This document shows, in pieces, positions 26,122 through 33,746 of a stretch of 64,000 nt of DNA (within the stretch, counting starts at the first letter, position 1; each line of letters opens with the position of its first letter). Origin of the DNA: Halalkalibacter oceani. GTDB taxonomy: Bacteria; Bacillota; Bacilli; Bacillales; Bacillaceae_D. Below the pieces are notes generated by a model, which was given only the letters and a program-made list of their open reading frames with translations, was not told the DNA's origin and did not search any database. The position numbers and the translations under genes are program-made. The stretch covers positions 109,674 through 173,673 of the forward strand of contig NZ_JBEPKD010000009.1 of the NCBI RefSeq assembly GCF_040544555.1, written 5' to 3'.

Positions 26122-26901
26122 TTATAAGTGTAGGCTTTCCGGTAAATAAGTAATTGAGATTTTTTTCGTTACCGGATGTATCATCACATCGGCTTTAATG
26201 CCGTAAACCTCCTGAATCGTTGCCGGGGTCAAAATGTCCTCCGGCGTTCCGGCCTTTTGCAATCGACCGTCTTTTAGTACGTAAAGCCGGTCACAGTACA
26301 AGGCGGCGAGATTCAAATCATGGATCGCCGATAACACTGTTACGCCGAGCCCTTTGATCAAATCAAACATTTGCAACTGAAAGTGGATATCCAAATGATT
26401 GGTCGGCTCGTCCAAAAGCAGAAAATCTGTTTGCTGCGCGAGCACCCGTGCCAGTAACACCCGCTGTTTCTCCCCACCGGAAAGTTGAAGATAATTTCGT
26501 TTCGCCATCTCTTTCATCCCGGTCTGCGCCAACGCTTTTGCGACAATCTCTTTATCCGCCGGCGTGTCGCCATCAAACAGCTTCTTATGCGGGCTCAGCC
26601 CCATCGCAACAATTTCCTCGACTTTAAAATCAAACGGGACTGCATTTTCCTGGCCGACGACTCCGATTTTCTGAGCGGCTTTCCTGTTGTTCATTTTCAG
26701 CAGATTTTCGCCGTCTAAGAGCATCGCCCCGGAATCCGGCTTAAGTGCCCGGTATAAATTTTTCAGCACGGTCGATTTGCCGCTGCCATTCGGACCGATA
26801 ATGCCGATAAACTCCCCCTTCGTCACATGAAGGTGAATATCTTCAATGATTTTGTTCTCGTCATACGAAAAGCTCAGCTGCTCTACTTGCAGTTTCATCA
26901 T
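26122..26901 (-). CDS. Iron-siderophore-type ABC transporter ATP-binding protein
   Basis: 259 residues. Walker A GPNGSGKST, Q-loop VVGQENAVPFDF, signature LSGGEKQR, Walker B FLLLDEPTNHLDI and H-loop SAIHDLNLA are intact and typical of the FecE/FhuC/BtuD group. It lies 10 bases after the permease gene and energises uptake through it. Start may be ATG 26901 or the next codon, also ATG; AAGGTGG serves both. Confidence 0.92.
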   Translation of the reverse strand: MMKLQVEQLSFSYDENKIIEDIHLHVTKGEFIGIIGPNGSGKSTVLKNLYRALKPDSGAMLLDGENLLKMNNRKAAQKIGVVGQENAVPFDFKVEEIVAMGLSPHKKLFDGDTPADKEIVAKALAQTGMKEMAKRNYLQLSGGEKQRVLLARVLAQQTDFLLLDEPTNHLDIHFQLQMFDLIKGLGVTVLSAIHDLNLAALYCDRLYVLKDGRLQKAGTPEDILTPATIQEVYGIKADVMIHPVTKKISITYLPESLHL

Positions 26902-26911
26902 TTCACCACCT

Positions 26912-27988
26912 TCATACTCGTGATTTCCGCTTCAAAAGCCAAATGAAGAACGGTCCGCCTACTAAAGCGGTCAATAGCCCGATCGGCAATTCCTGCGGGG
27001 CGATCACCATTCGCGCCGCGACATCGGTCCAGACGACGATAATCCCGCCGAGCAAAGCGCTCACAATCAGTACCCGCTTATGGTCTGAACCAATGAGCAA
27101 GCGTGTCATATGCGGCACCATTAAGCCGATGAATCCAATCGATCCGCTGACGGCAATCGTCACCCCGGCTAAAAGCGAGGCAATCAGGACGAGCAGCTTT
27201 TGCAGCCGGCTCACATTGAATCCTAACGTCCCGGCTGCTTCATCTCCCAGCAATAAAGCATTTAATGCCCGATGCTGAATCATCAGCACCGTCATACAAA
27301 TGACGATCACAATGAGAGGAAGCTGCAAATATCCCCACTTCGCCCCGGCGAGACTGCCCGACATCCAAAAGGTGGCGTTATGTAACCCTAGTGCATTCGG
27401 GGCGCTTAAGGTTATAATGTTTGTAATTGCATCCATGATCATCGCGATCGCGACACCTGAGAGCAGAAGCTGGGTAATGTTGATTCTTCCTTTCACCCGG
27501 GAAATCGTATAGACGATGATAATCGTCGCCGCCGCTCCGATGAAGGCGCTGATCGAAAGCGCATATGTTCCTAAAAAGGCAAAAACCCCGAACAGCATGC
27601 CTAATGTTGCCGTTGCCGCCGCCCCTGACGAGATCCCGAGAATAAACGGGTCAGCCAAATGGTTGCGGACTAATGCCTGCATCGTTACCCCGGTGACAGC
27701 AAGCGAAGCGCCAACAATCATGCCGAGCAGCACCCGTGGCATCCGCAAGCCCCAGACAATATTTTCATCGAGGTCCGTCCAGCTCACAACAAAAGACTCG
27801 GACAGAAAGGGAATCCTGCTAAGAACGATTTTGGCGACGGTCAGCGGATGAACCGAAACAGGGCCGATGCCGATTGCTAAAATAATCGATAAAATACCGA
27901 TGAGGACGAGTAATGAGACAATCACCTTCATATTCGGCTCATCTCGGTTAAATCGTTTTCTTATTCCGGCTATTTTCTTCCCAGACAT
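26912..27988 (-). CDS. FecCD family iron-siderophore ABC permease
   Basis: 358-residue inner-membrane subunit with about nine to ten helices. Family signatures include RMPRVLLGMIVGASLAVTG, the coupling loop GDEAAGTLGFNV, and SGSIGFIGLMVPHMTRLL. It works as a homodimer, so a single permease gene suffices. AAAGGAAAG precedes ATG 27988. First gene of the operon; the upstream region holds an inverted repeat but no riboswitch that I could recognise. Confidence 0.92.
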   Translation of the reverse strand: MSGKKIAGIRKRFNRDEPNMKVIVSLLVLIGILSIILAIGIGPVSVHPLTVAKIVLSRIPFLSESFVVSWTDLDENIVWGLRMPRVLLGMIVGASLAVTGVTMQALVRNHLADPFILGISSGAAATATLGMLFGVFAFLGTYALSISAFIGAAATIIIVYTISRVKGRINITQLLLSGVAIAMIMDAITNIITLSAPNALGLHNATFWMSGSLAGAKWGYLQLPLIVIVICMTVLMIQHRALNALLLGDEAAGTLGFNVSRLQKLLVLIASLLAGVTIAVSGSIGFIGLMVPHMTRLLIGSDHKRVLIVSALLGGIIVVWTDVAARMVIAPQELPIGLLTALVGGPFFIWLLKRKSRV

Positions 27989-28117
27989 GATCTTTCCTTT
28001 CGCAGTGTTTATTTTCGATTAAGAAAAACGCGTAGTGGCTTTTCTTTGAATCATCCCGCACATTGTTCCCCATTCTTATCTTTTCTACCTAACATTGAAT
28101 TCACTATAAAACGATCG

Positions 28118-28145
28118 GTGTTACGTTTCTGTAAAATTGTAACAC
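28118..28145. promoter_or_regulatory. Inverted repeat upstream of the iron-type ABC operon
   Basis: GTGTTAC (28118-28124) and GTAACAC (28139-28145) are exact inverted copies 14 bases apart, about 130 bases before the permease gene. It could be an operator; the binding regulator is not evident and it is not a standard Fur box. Confidence 0.35.
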
Positions 28146-28199
28146 GGTTGGACTGGCCTGTATAGTTTTAATTATCAATCTTTTTTCGCCGCAGAAAAA

Positions 28200-28251
28200 A
28201 ACGGCAGTGGAAAAAGGGGAACAAACATCCCTTTGCCACTGCCGTTGTCAC
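28200..28251 (-). terminator. Terminator of the MFS/aldo-keto reductase operon
   Basis: On the minus strand CGGCAGTGGCAAAGGGA pairs with TCCCCTTTTTCCACTGCCG, then TTTTTTTC follows. Strong Rho-independent terminator just after the reductase gene. Confidence 0.85.
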
Positions 28252-28269
28252 ACGCTCTCGTCTACTTCC

Positions 28270-29106
28270 TTAAAAGTCAAAATGATCCGGATCGGGACCG
28301 ACCCGTTTGTTCTGATTCAACTGATTGATTCTCTCCATGTCTTCTTGCTCAATCTCGAAATCAAAGACGGAGCTATTTTCAATAATACGCGTTTCCTTTG
28401 TCGACTTCGGAATCGTCACGACACCATTTTGCAAGTCCCAGCGTACAATCATTTGCGCTACGCTTTTTCCATATTTGGCCGCCAGCTCGTTTAACTCTTC
28501 ATTCTGCAAAAGCTGCCCCTGCATCAATGGAGACCACGCTTCCAGCTGAATCCCCTGCTCGTGGCAGTAAGCATGCAACTCTTTTTGCGCCAGGCGCGGG
28601 TGGTATTCGACCTGATTGACCATCGGTTTGACAGTTGCTGCCTTAAGCAGCGTCTCCAGATGATGAATATGGAAATTACTAACGCCAATCGCTCTCACTT
28701 TTCCCGCTTGATAAAGGGTTTCCAGCGCTCTCCACGCTTCTTCATACTTCCCTTCCACCGGCCAGTGAATTAAATAAAGGTCAAGGTAATCGAGCCCCAG
28801 CTTCTGCAAGCTGGCATCAAACGCAGCCAATGTTTCCTCATAGCCTAAATCCGCATTCCACACCTTCGACGTCACAAACAATTCTTCCCGCGTGAGATCG
28901 TTCTCCCGCAAGGCTTCACGAATGGCTTGTCCGACTCCTGCTTCATTGCCGTAAATCGCTGCAGTATCAATACTGCGGTAGCCATGCTTAATCGCTGCCT
29001 TCACAGCGGCTACAAGCTCCGCTCCCTCTTCGACTTGAAAAACACCAAGGCCAAGCCACGGCATCTTGACTCCATTATGCAAAGTTGTTGTTGATTGTAG
29101 GTTCAT
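28270..29106 (-). CDS. Aldo/keto reductase
   Basis: 278-residue NADPH-dependent reductase of carbonyls, TIM-barrel type. The tetrad is visible in context: DTAAIYGNEAGVG (Asp, Tyr), VTSKVWN (Lys), and LIHWPVEG (His). IPKSTKETRIIENSSVFDFEI near the C-terminus contacts the cofactor phosphate. AAGGAG precedes ATG 29106. It follows the MFS gene by 28 bases; both are divergent from the HxlR gene at 30499, which probably regulates them. Confidence 0.93.
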   Translation of the reverse strand: MNLQSTTTLHNGVKMPWLGLGVFQVEEGAELVAAVKAAIKHGYRSIDTAAIYGNEAGVGQAIREALRENDLTREELFVTSKVWNADLGYEETLAAFDASLQKLGLDYLDLYLIHWPVEGKYEEAWRALETLYQAGKVRAIGVSNFHIHHLETLLKAATVKPMVNQVEYHPRLAQKELHAYCHEQGIQLEAWSPLMQGQLLQNEELNELAAKYGKSVAQMIVRWDLQNGVVTIPKSTKETRIIENSSVFDFEIEQEDMERINQLNQNKRVGPDPDHFDF

Positions 29107-29134
29107 TTTTATCGCTCCTTAAAATAATTAGTAA

Positions 29135-30334
29135 TTATGCAGCGTCTGCTGCAAGCTGCTCTTTCTTTTCCAGCGCGCGGCTGATCACCGTTAAGATGAC
29201 GGCGATGACGACCATCAGCGCGCCAATCCAGGCCGTATGAATCAGTCCGATCGAGTCGACAATCTGACCACCCATGTACGAGCCAATCGCGATCCCGGCG
29301 TTGAACGCGGCGATATTCACCGCAGAAGCCACATCAACGGCGCTCGGCACAAAACGTTCCGCGAGCATGACGACATAGACCTGCAAGCCCGGTACATTCA
29401 TAAAAGCAAGCAGCCCCATCGCCAATACGGTAAGTAAGCCGGCGACTTTAAACGGGATCGTAAACGTCAGCACAACTAGGACGAGCGCCTGTAAACTGAA
29501 CATCACGAGCAATGCCCGCAACGGATTGCTGTTCGCGACTTTTCCACCAATCATATTCCCAATGGCAATCGCCAAACCATAGATAAACAGGATGAATGTC
29601 ACCGTTCCTTGCTGGAATCCTGTTATTTCCTGAAGCAGCGGTGATAAATAGGTGAAAACAACGAATGTCCCGCCATACCCACATGCCGTCATCAAGAAAA
29701 CGAGCAACAAACGTCGATTTTTCACAAGCTTAATTTGCTCGGAAAAGCGGGTTGCGACTCCCCTTCTCAAGTTAGATGGAACAAGAATACTGTTGGCGAT
29801 AAAAGCAAGCAGCCCGACCGCCACGATCGCGACGAATGCTGTCCGCCAGCCAAATTGCTGTCCGATGAATGTCCCGATCGGCACGCCGGTGACCGTCGCC
29901 ACCGTTAACCCGGTGAACATGATCGAGATCGCACTTGCTCTCTTATTGGCCGGCACCAGATCGGCCGCCATCGTCGAGCCGATCGACATAAAGACGCCGT
30001 GCGCCAACGCGGAAATGACCCTTGCGACAAGCAGCATACCGATGCTTGTCGCACCGGCGGCAAGGCTGTTACCGATCATAAAGACAAGCATGATCCAGAG
30101 CAGCAGCGATTTCTTTGACATGCCTGATGTTAATGCCGTTAAAACCGGCGCGCCGACCGTCACCCCCAATGCGTACAACGAAACGGTTAAACCCGCCAAT
30201 GAGACGGAAATTCCCAAATCGTCAGCAATTAACGGCAGCAGGCCGACGCTGATAAATTCAGTCGTCCCTATCGCGAACGCACTGACCGCCAAGGCGAGCA
30301 GTGCGAGGATATGTCTGTTTTTTCCTTCTGTCAT
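29135..30334 (-). CDS. MFS efflux transporter (DHA1, AraJ/YdhP-like)
   Basis: 399 residues, twelve hydrophobic segments. GTTEFISVGLLPLIADDLGISVSLAGL at residues about 23-50 and LALLVARVISALAHGVF-like text are typical of the sugar-efflux/drug-resistance DHA1 group; motif A appears as TALTSGMSKKSLLL. GGGAGG precedes ATG 30334. It leads an operon with the aldo/keto reductase and shares its promoter region with a divergent HxlR regulator. Substrate unknown. Confidence 0.88.
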   Translation of the reverse strand: MTEGKNRHILALLALAVSAFAIGTTEFISVGLLPLIADDLGISVSLAGLTVSLYALGVTVGAPVLTALTSGMSKKSLLLWIMLVFMIGNSLAAGATSIGMLLVARVISALAHGVFMSIGSTMAADLVPANKRASAISIMFTGLTVATVTGVPIGTFIGQQFGWRTAFVAIVAVGLLAFIANSILVPSNLRRGVATRFSEQIKLVKNRRLLLVFLMTACGYGGTFVVFTYLSPLLQEITGFQQGTVTFILFIYGLAIAIGNMIGGKVANSNPLRALLVMFSLQALVLVVLTFTIPFKVAGLLTVLAMGLLAFMNVPGLQVYVVMLAERFVPSAVDVASAVNIAAFNAGIAIGSYMGGQIVDSIGLIHTAWIGALMVVIAVILTVISRALEKKEQLAADAA

Positions 30335-30428
30335 TCTGCAGCCTCCCCTTGTTTTATTCGTCCAAAAAAGCGATCATGGACGAAGCAATTGTTATTATGC
30401 GCCCTACACTTGCAAAAAGGAAGAACGC

Positions 30429-30479
30429 ACTTTAAAGTAAGATAAGCACCAAAAAGTGCGATAGGTACTTTTTAGTGCC
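30429..30479. promoter_or_regulatory. Cluster of three operator-like palindromes between MFS and HxlR genes
   Basis: ACTTTAAAGT (30429-30438), GCACCAAAAAGTGC (30446-30459) and GGTACTTTTTAGTGCC (30464-30479) share an ACT-AT-rich-AGT theme. They lie in the divergent promoter region, the usual place for HxlR binding. Confidence 0.6.
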
Positions 30480-30498
30480 TATGAACATGGAGGTTATT

Positions 30499-30909
30499 AT
30501 GAAAAGGAAAAAATATAATATTTCGGTCGAAGCGACGTTGGAAGTCATTGGCGGGAAGTGGAAGTGCGTGATTCTTTGCCATTTGACACATGGAAAAAAA
30601 CGCACGAGCGAGCTGAAGCGGCTGATGCCCAATATCACACAAAAAATGCTGACTCAGCAGCTGCGTGAGCTGGAGGAAGACGGCGTGATTAACCGCATCG
30701 TCTATCAGCAGGTTCCTCCGAAGGTCGAATATGAGCTAAGTGATTACGGACAAACATTGCGGGGAATTTTAGATGCGCTTTGCAATTGGGGGGAAACGCA
30801 TATCACCAAAGTATATGGCGATAAATTCGCCGTCCTTGAAAAAAGCGTTTTAACTGAGCAGCCGGAAGAGGCGCAAACGGAAGAAGATCTTGCGCCGAAC
30901 AGAAGCTAA
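30499..30909 (+). CDS. HxlR family transcriptional regulator
   Basis: 136-residue winged-helix protein. VEATLEVIGGKWKCVILCHL, then RTSELKRLMPNITQKMLTQQL and the wing VEYELSDYGQTL are the HxlR signature in order. One Cys near the N-terminal helix (KCVILC) could be a redox sensor as in HypR/YodB, which is inference. ATG 30499 has GGAGG 5 bases upstream; the longer frame from 30475 crosses the operators. The C-terminal tail is Glu-rich. Confidence 0.9.
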   Translation: MKRKKYNISVEATLEVIGGKWKCVILCHLTHGKKRTSELKRLMPNITQKMLTQQLRELEEDGVINRIVYQQVPPKVEYELSDYGQTLRGILDALCNWGETHITKVYGDKFAVLEKSVLTEQPEEAQTEEDLAPNRS

Positions 30910-30921
30910 ATATGAAATCTA

Positions 30922-30966
30922 GGGGCAGCGCCAAAAGGTAAAAAAATAACCCTTCGGCACTGCCCC
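30922..30966 (+). terminator. Terminator of the HxlR gene; H-family hairpin
   Basis: GGGGCAGCGCCAAAAGG and CCCTTCGGCACTGCCCC fold around TAAAAAAATAA. Best copy of the H hairpin family. Confidence 0.65.
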
Positions 30967-31034
30967 GTTGAGAATACGAAGTCTCGTCTTACATTGCGGA
31001 TTGATGGGCGCGGCGTCACACTCATCAAACTACT

Positions 31035-31190
31035 TTATTTAGCACCTCGTTTAATCCCCAATCGTTCTTTAATCGCAAACTGAAGCAATTGAGAAAAGTT
31101 TAGCTTCTCTGCTTCTCCGGCATCGTTCAACCATTTGGGAATCGTCAATGTTTTCTTTATCGATTTATTTTCAATCTCCTCAAAGCTCCG
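31035..31190 (-). pseudogene. C-terminal remnant of a HicB-type antitoxin
   Basis: The minus-strand translation contains ENKSIKKTLTIPKWLND, then AEKLNFSQLLQFAIKERLG, ending at a TAA (31035-31037). This is the ribbon-helix-helix tail typical of HicB antitoxins (KTLTIPxWLN, NFSQxLQxAL). The upstream part is replaced by repeat copy R3 and no start or hicA gene is present, so it is a relic. The rest of 30967-31399 has no gene. Confidence 0.6.
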
Positions 31191-31260
31191 CCGTTGGATT
31201 TCCACCTGCCCTTCCCTCCTGCAGGAGTCGACCCTCCCATCCCGTCCGCTTTTTTAGAGG
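31190..31260 (+). repeat. Dispersed repeat family R, copy 3 (partial)
   Basis: Matches the second half of the 38061 copy: CCGTTGGATTTCCACCTGCC, then CCTCCTGCAGGAGTCGACC and CCCATCCCGTCCGCTTTTTT. The first half is absent. It abuts the broken hicB relic. Confidence 0.7.
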
Positions 31261-31399
31261 AGATAAGGAAATCTACTTCTTGCTTTCACCATGTTCACAG
31301 AATAGTTCATTTTCTTCTCTCCGAACTTATCATTGTATTGAGATTATTTTCATTTATCGGTATGATAAGAATAGTGCAACGTTAAAGGAGGACTTTTCA

Positions 31400-32206
31400 A
31401 TGACAGAAGCAGTGAATAACGAGCAGGGATCGGTCAAGCTGGAGCGGCAGGGAGCCGTCGCCGTTCTCATTCTTTCCCGTACCCATGCGTTGAATGCGAT
31501 TACATGGGAAATGTATAAGCAGTTTCAAGAATACCTTCAACAATTAGCAGAGGATTCGACAGTGCGGGCATTGGTCATTCGCGGTGATGGCGAGAAAGCG
31601 CTTGCTGCTGGAACGGATATTTCCCAATTTGAAGGCTTTACCGGAGCGGACGGAATCGCCTATGAAAAAAGAATTGATAAAATTATTGATGAGCTCGAAA
31701 ACTTTCCAAAACCAACCATTGCCGCAGTCCACGGGTATGCCGTTGGCGGCGGAATGATGATTTCAGCCACTTGTGATTTGCGCTACGGAACACCAGATGC
31801 CCAATTTGGCGCGCCAATGGCGAGAACACTTGGAAACTGCCTCAGTCTGGCAAACTATCAACGGTTAGATCGCCAGCTCGGTTCGATGGTGCTGAAAGAC
31901 TTACTGTTCACGTCCCGCCTGCTAAAAGCGGAAGAAGCTCTGTCACGCGGCTTTTTAACTGCGATTTTTGATCAGGAGAATTTCTTCGACGAAGTTATGG
32001 CCATTGCAGAGCGGATCAGTAAGAACGCCCCATTAACGATTGAAGCGACGAAAGAAGCGCTAAACCGGATCCACCAGACTCAGGCTTCCGCTTTGGATGA
32101 AGACAGCTTCGATGATGTCGTTTCCAAAGTGTATGGAAGCGACGACTTTGCCGAAGGCGTAAAAGCCTATATGGAAAAACGCAAGCCTAATTGGCAAGGA
32201 AAATAA
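31400..32206 (+). CDS. Enoyl-CoA hydratase/isomerase family protein
   Basis: 268 residues of the crotonase fold. Oxyanion-hole segments are ALAAGTDISQF and HGYAVGGGMMISATCD. ATG 31400 follows AAAGGAGG by 7 bases; the frame is open back to 31148 but that part is intergenic. The catalytic glutamate expected after FGAP is a methionine here (FGAPMARTLGN), so it may be an isomerase, hydrolase or other crotonase rather than a classic hydratase. Monocistronic with its own terminator. Confidence 0.88.
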   Translation: MTEAVNNEQGSVKLERQGAVAVLILSRTHALNAITWEMYKQFQEYLQQLAEDSTVRALVIRGDGEKALAAGTDISQFEGFTGADGIAYEKRIDKIIDELENFPKPTIAAVHGYAVGGGMMISATCDLRYGTPDAQFGAPMARTLGNCLSLANYQRLDRQLGSMVLKDLLFTSRLLKAEEALSRGFLTAIFDQENFFDEVMAIAERISKNAPLTIEATKEALNRIHQTQASALDEDSFDDVVSKVYGSDDFAEGVKAYMEKRKPNWQGK

Positions 32207-32254
32207 GCCGTTCAACGGCAGCACTGCCGATTTGCAGGCATGCAGAATGAAGCG

Positions 32255-32288
32255 AAAGAGAGTGTCCTCCGTTGGATACTCTCTTTTT
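32255..32288 (+). terminator. Terminator of the crotonase gene
   Basis: AAAGAGAGT (32255-32263) pairs with ACTCTCTTT (32278-32286), followed by TT and G. Located 50 bases after the stop codon. Confidence 0.75.
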
Positions 32289-32360
32289 GCCGTGCGCTTC
32301 TCCAACAGAAACAACCATCCATCGTCATTGATGAATGGCTGCTTCGTTCATTGCCGCGTA

Positions 32361-33185
32361 TTATCTTACATGCATCTCATTCGGATGTGAGCCGCGGCGT
32401 CTATTGATGTTCAGCTGACTGATCTGTTCGATCTCCTCTGCTGTTAACGCAAAGTCGAATACATTAAAGTTCTCTTCAATTCTTGAAGGTGTTACCGATT
32501 TTGGAATAACAATTGTGTTGTTTTGCAAATGCCAGCGCAGCACAACCTGTGCCGGAGTTTTCCCGTGAGCCGCTGCGATTTTTGTAATGACATCGTCCTT
32601 TAACACATCCCCGCCCTGTTCAAGCGGGCTCCAAGCCTCAACAAAAATATCATGCTTGGCGCAAAATTCCTTTATTTCTTTTTGAACCAAATATGGATGG
32701 CACTCAACCTGGTTAAGCACCGGCTTGACATCACATTCATTCAACAGGCGCTCAAGATGCTCAATCTCAAAGTTACAAACGCCGATCGCTTTTACGCGGC
32801 CATCGTTATAAAGCTTTTCAAGCGCTTTATATGTATCTACATATTGATCAAATTTCGGTGTCGGCCAGTGGATCAAATATAAGTCAACATAGTCAAGGCC
32901 GAGCCGTTCCAAGCTTTCATCATAGGCGCGCAGCGTATTGTCGTAGCCCTGATCACTATTCCACACTTTTGTCGTAATAAACAATTCCTCGCGCGGAATA
33001 GACGATTCCTTCAACGCTTTCCCGACGCCGGCTTCATTTTTGTAAATCATCGCCGTGTCGATGGAGCGGTAGCCGACTTCCAACGCCTTTGCCACAGCTG
33101 CCGTTGCTCCGTCATTCTCCACCTGCCATACACCAAATCCAAGTTGAGGCATCTTTAAACCGTTGTTTAAAGTTACAAATTCCAT
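32361..33185 (-). CDS. Aldo/keto reductase
   Basis: 274-residue NADPH-dependent carbonyl reductase related to the one at 28270 but clearly a different paralogue. The active-site context is DTAMIYKNEAGVG, TTKVWNSD and LIHWPTP; IPKSVTPSRIEENFNVFDF is the cofactor motif. GGAGAG lies before ATG 33185. Divergent from an HxlR gene at 33388, repeating the regulatory arrangement seen at 28-31 kb. Confidence 0.93.
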   Translation of the reverse strand: MEFVTLNNGLKMPQLGFGVWQVENDGATAAVAKALEVGYRSIDTAMIYKNEAGVGKALKESSIPREELFITTKVWNSDQGYDNTLRAYDESLERLGLDYVDLYLIHWPTPKFDQYVDTYKALEKLYNDGRVKAIGVCNFEIEHLERLLNECDVKPVLNQVECHPYLVQKEIKEFCAKHDIFVEAWSPLEQGGDVLKDDVITKIAAAHGKTPAQVVLRWHLQNNTIVIPKSVTPSRIEENFNVFDFALTAEEIEQISQLNINRRRGSHPNEMHVR

Positions 33186-33387
33186 CTTCGCTTCTCTCCT
33201 TTTTCTTCATACTTTGATCGTATAGCTTTTGTTACTTCGTCGTATGTTATTCTTGGTGAATGGATGATAGCATGAAATCATCTATTGTTATTTTACAAAA
33301 GCTACTATAGTATTGAAAGTAGTGATTTAATTATAATATAGTTAAATTTTGAAAGTAACTTATTTAATGTAAGTAAGGAGAAAGAGG

Positions 33388-33702
33388 ATGAAAACCTATC
33401 CATGCAGCATCGAGAAAGCATTGAACATTATCGGAAATAAATGGTCTTTTCTCGTACTTAAGGAACTATATGACGGCAAGAAACGATTTAACGAGCTTAA
33501 AAGAACGATTAACGGCATCAGTCCAAACGCGCTGACAACAACGTTAAAGCATCTTGAGAAAAACGCGATTTTAAAGCGGACTGTTTATCCGACGGTTCCC
33601 GTCACGGTTGAATATGAACTGACTGAAAAGGGTCAGGCTTTCCACAGCGTGTTAAAGGAAATGAAAAAGTGGGGCGCCGAATGGGGAGATGTCACCCTTT
33701 AG
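33388..33702 (+). CDS. HxlR family transcriptional regulator
   Basis: 104 residues, a complete but short HxlR winged helix: CSIEKALNIIGNKWSFLVLKEL, then NELKRTINGISPNALTTTL and the wing VTVEYELTEKG. Cys6 sits at the position of the redox-sensing cysteine in YodB/HypR-type members, so electrophile sensing is possible. AAGGAG precedes ATG 33388. Probably controls the divergent reductase; the 200-base gap holds two GAAAGTA repeats followed by ATTTAAT. Confidence 0.9.
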   Translation: MKTYPCSIEKALNIIGNKWSFLVLKELYDGKKRFNELKRTINGISPNALTTTLKHLEKNAILKRTVYPTVPVTVEYELTEKGQAFHSVLKEMKKWGAEWGDVTL

Positions 33703-33746
33703 ACTTCATTGGGGCATCCCCCTGCAGCCCTTCCCCTTCCCTATTA

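Noticed and set aside
28000..28200. Cobalamin or other riboswitch before the iron-type ABC operon
   Set aside because: No recognisable conserved B12-box or other aptamer core; only a simple inverted repeat is seen.
29652..30440. 262-codon plus-strand frame opposite the MFS gene
   Set aside because: Antisense shadow without a ribosome site; it also covers the operator region.
31148..31399. N-terminal extension of the crotonase gene
   Set aside because: The extension covers repeat R3 and the hicB relic and has no ribosome site, while ATG 31400 has AAAGGAGG.
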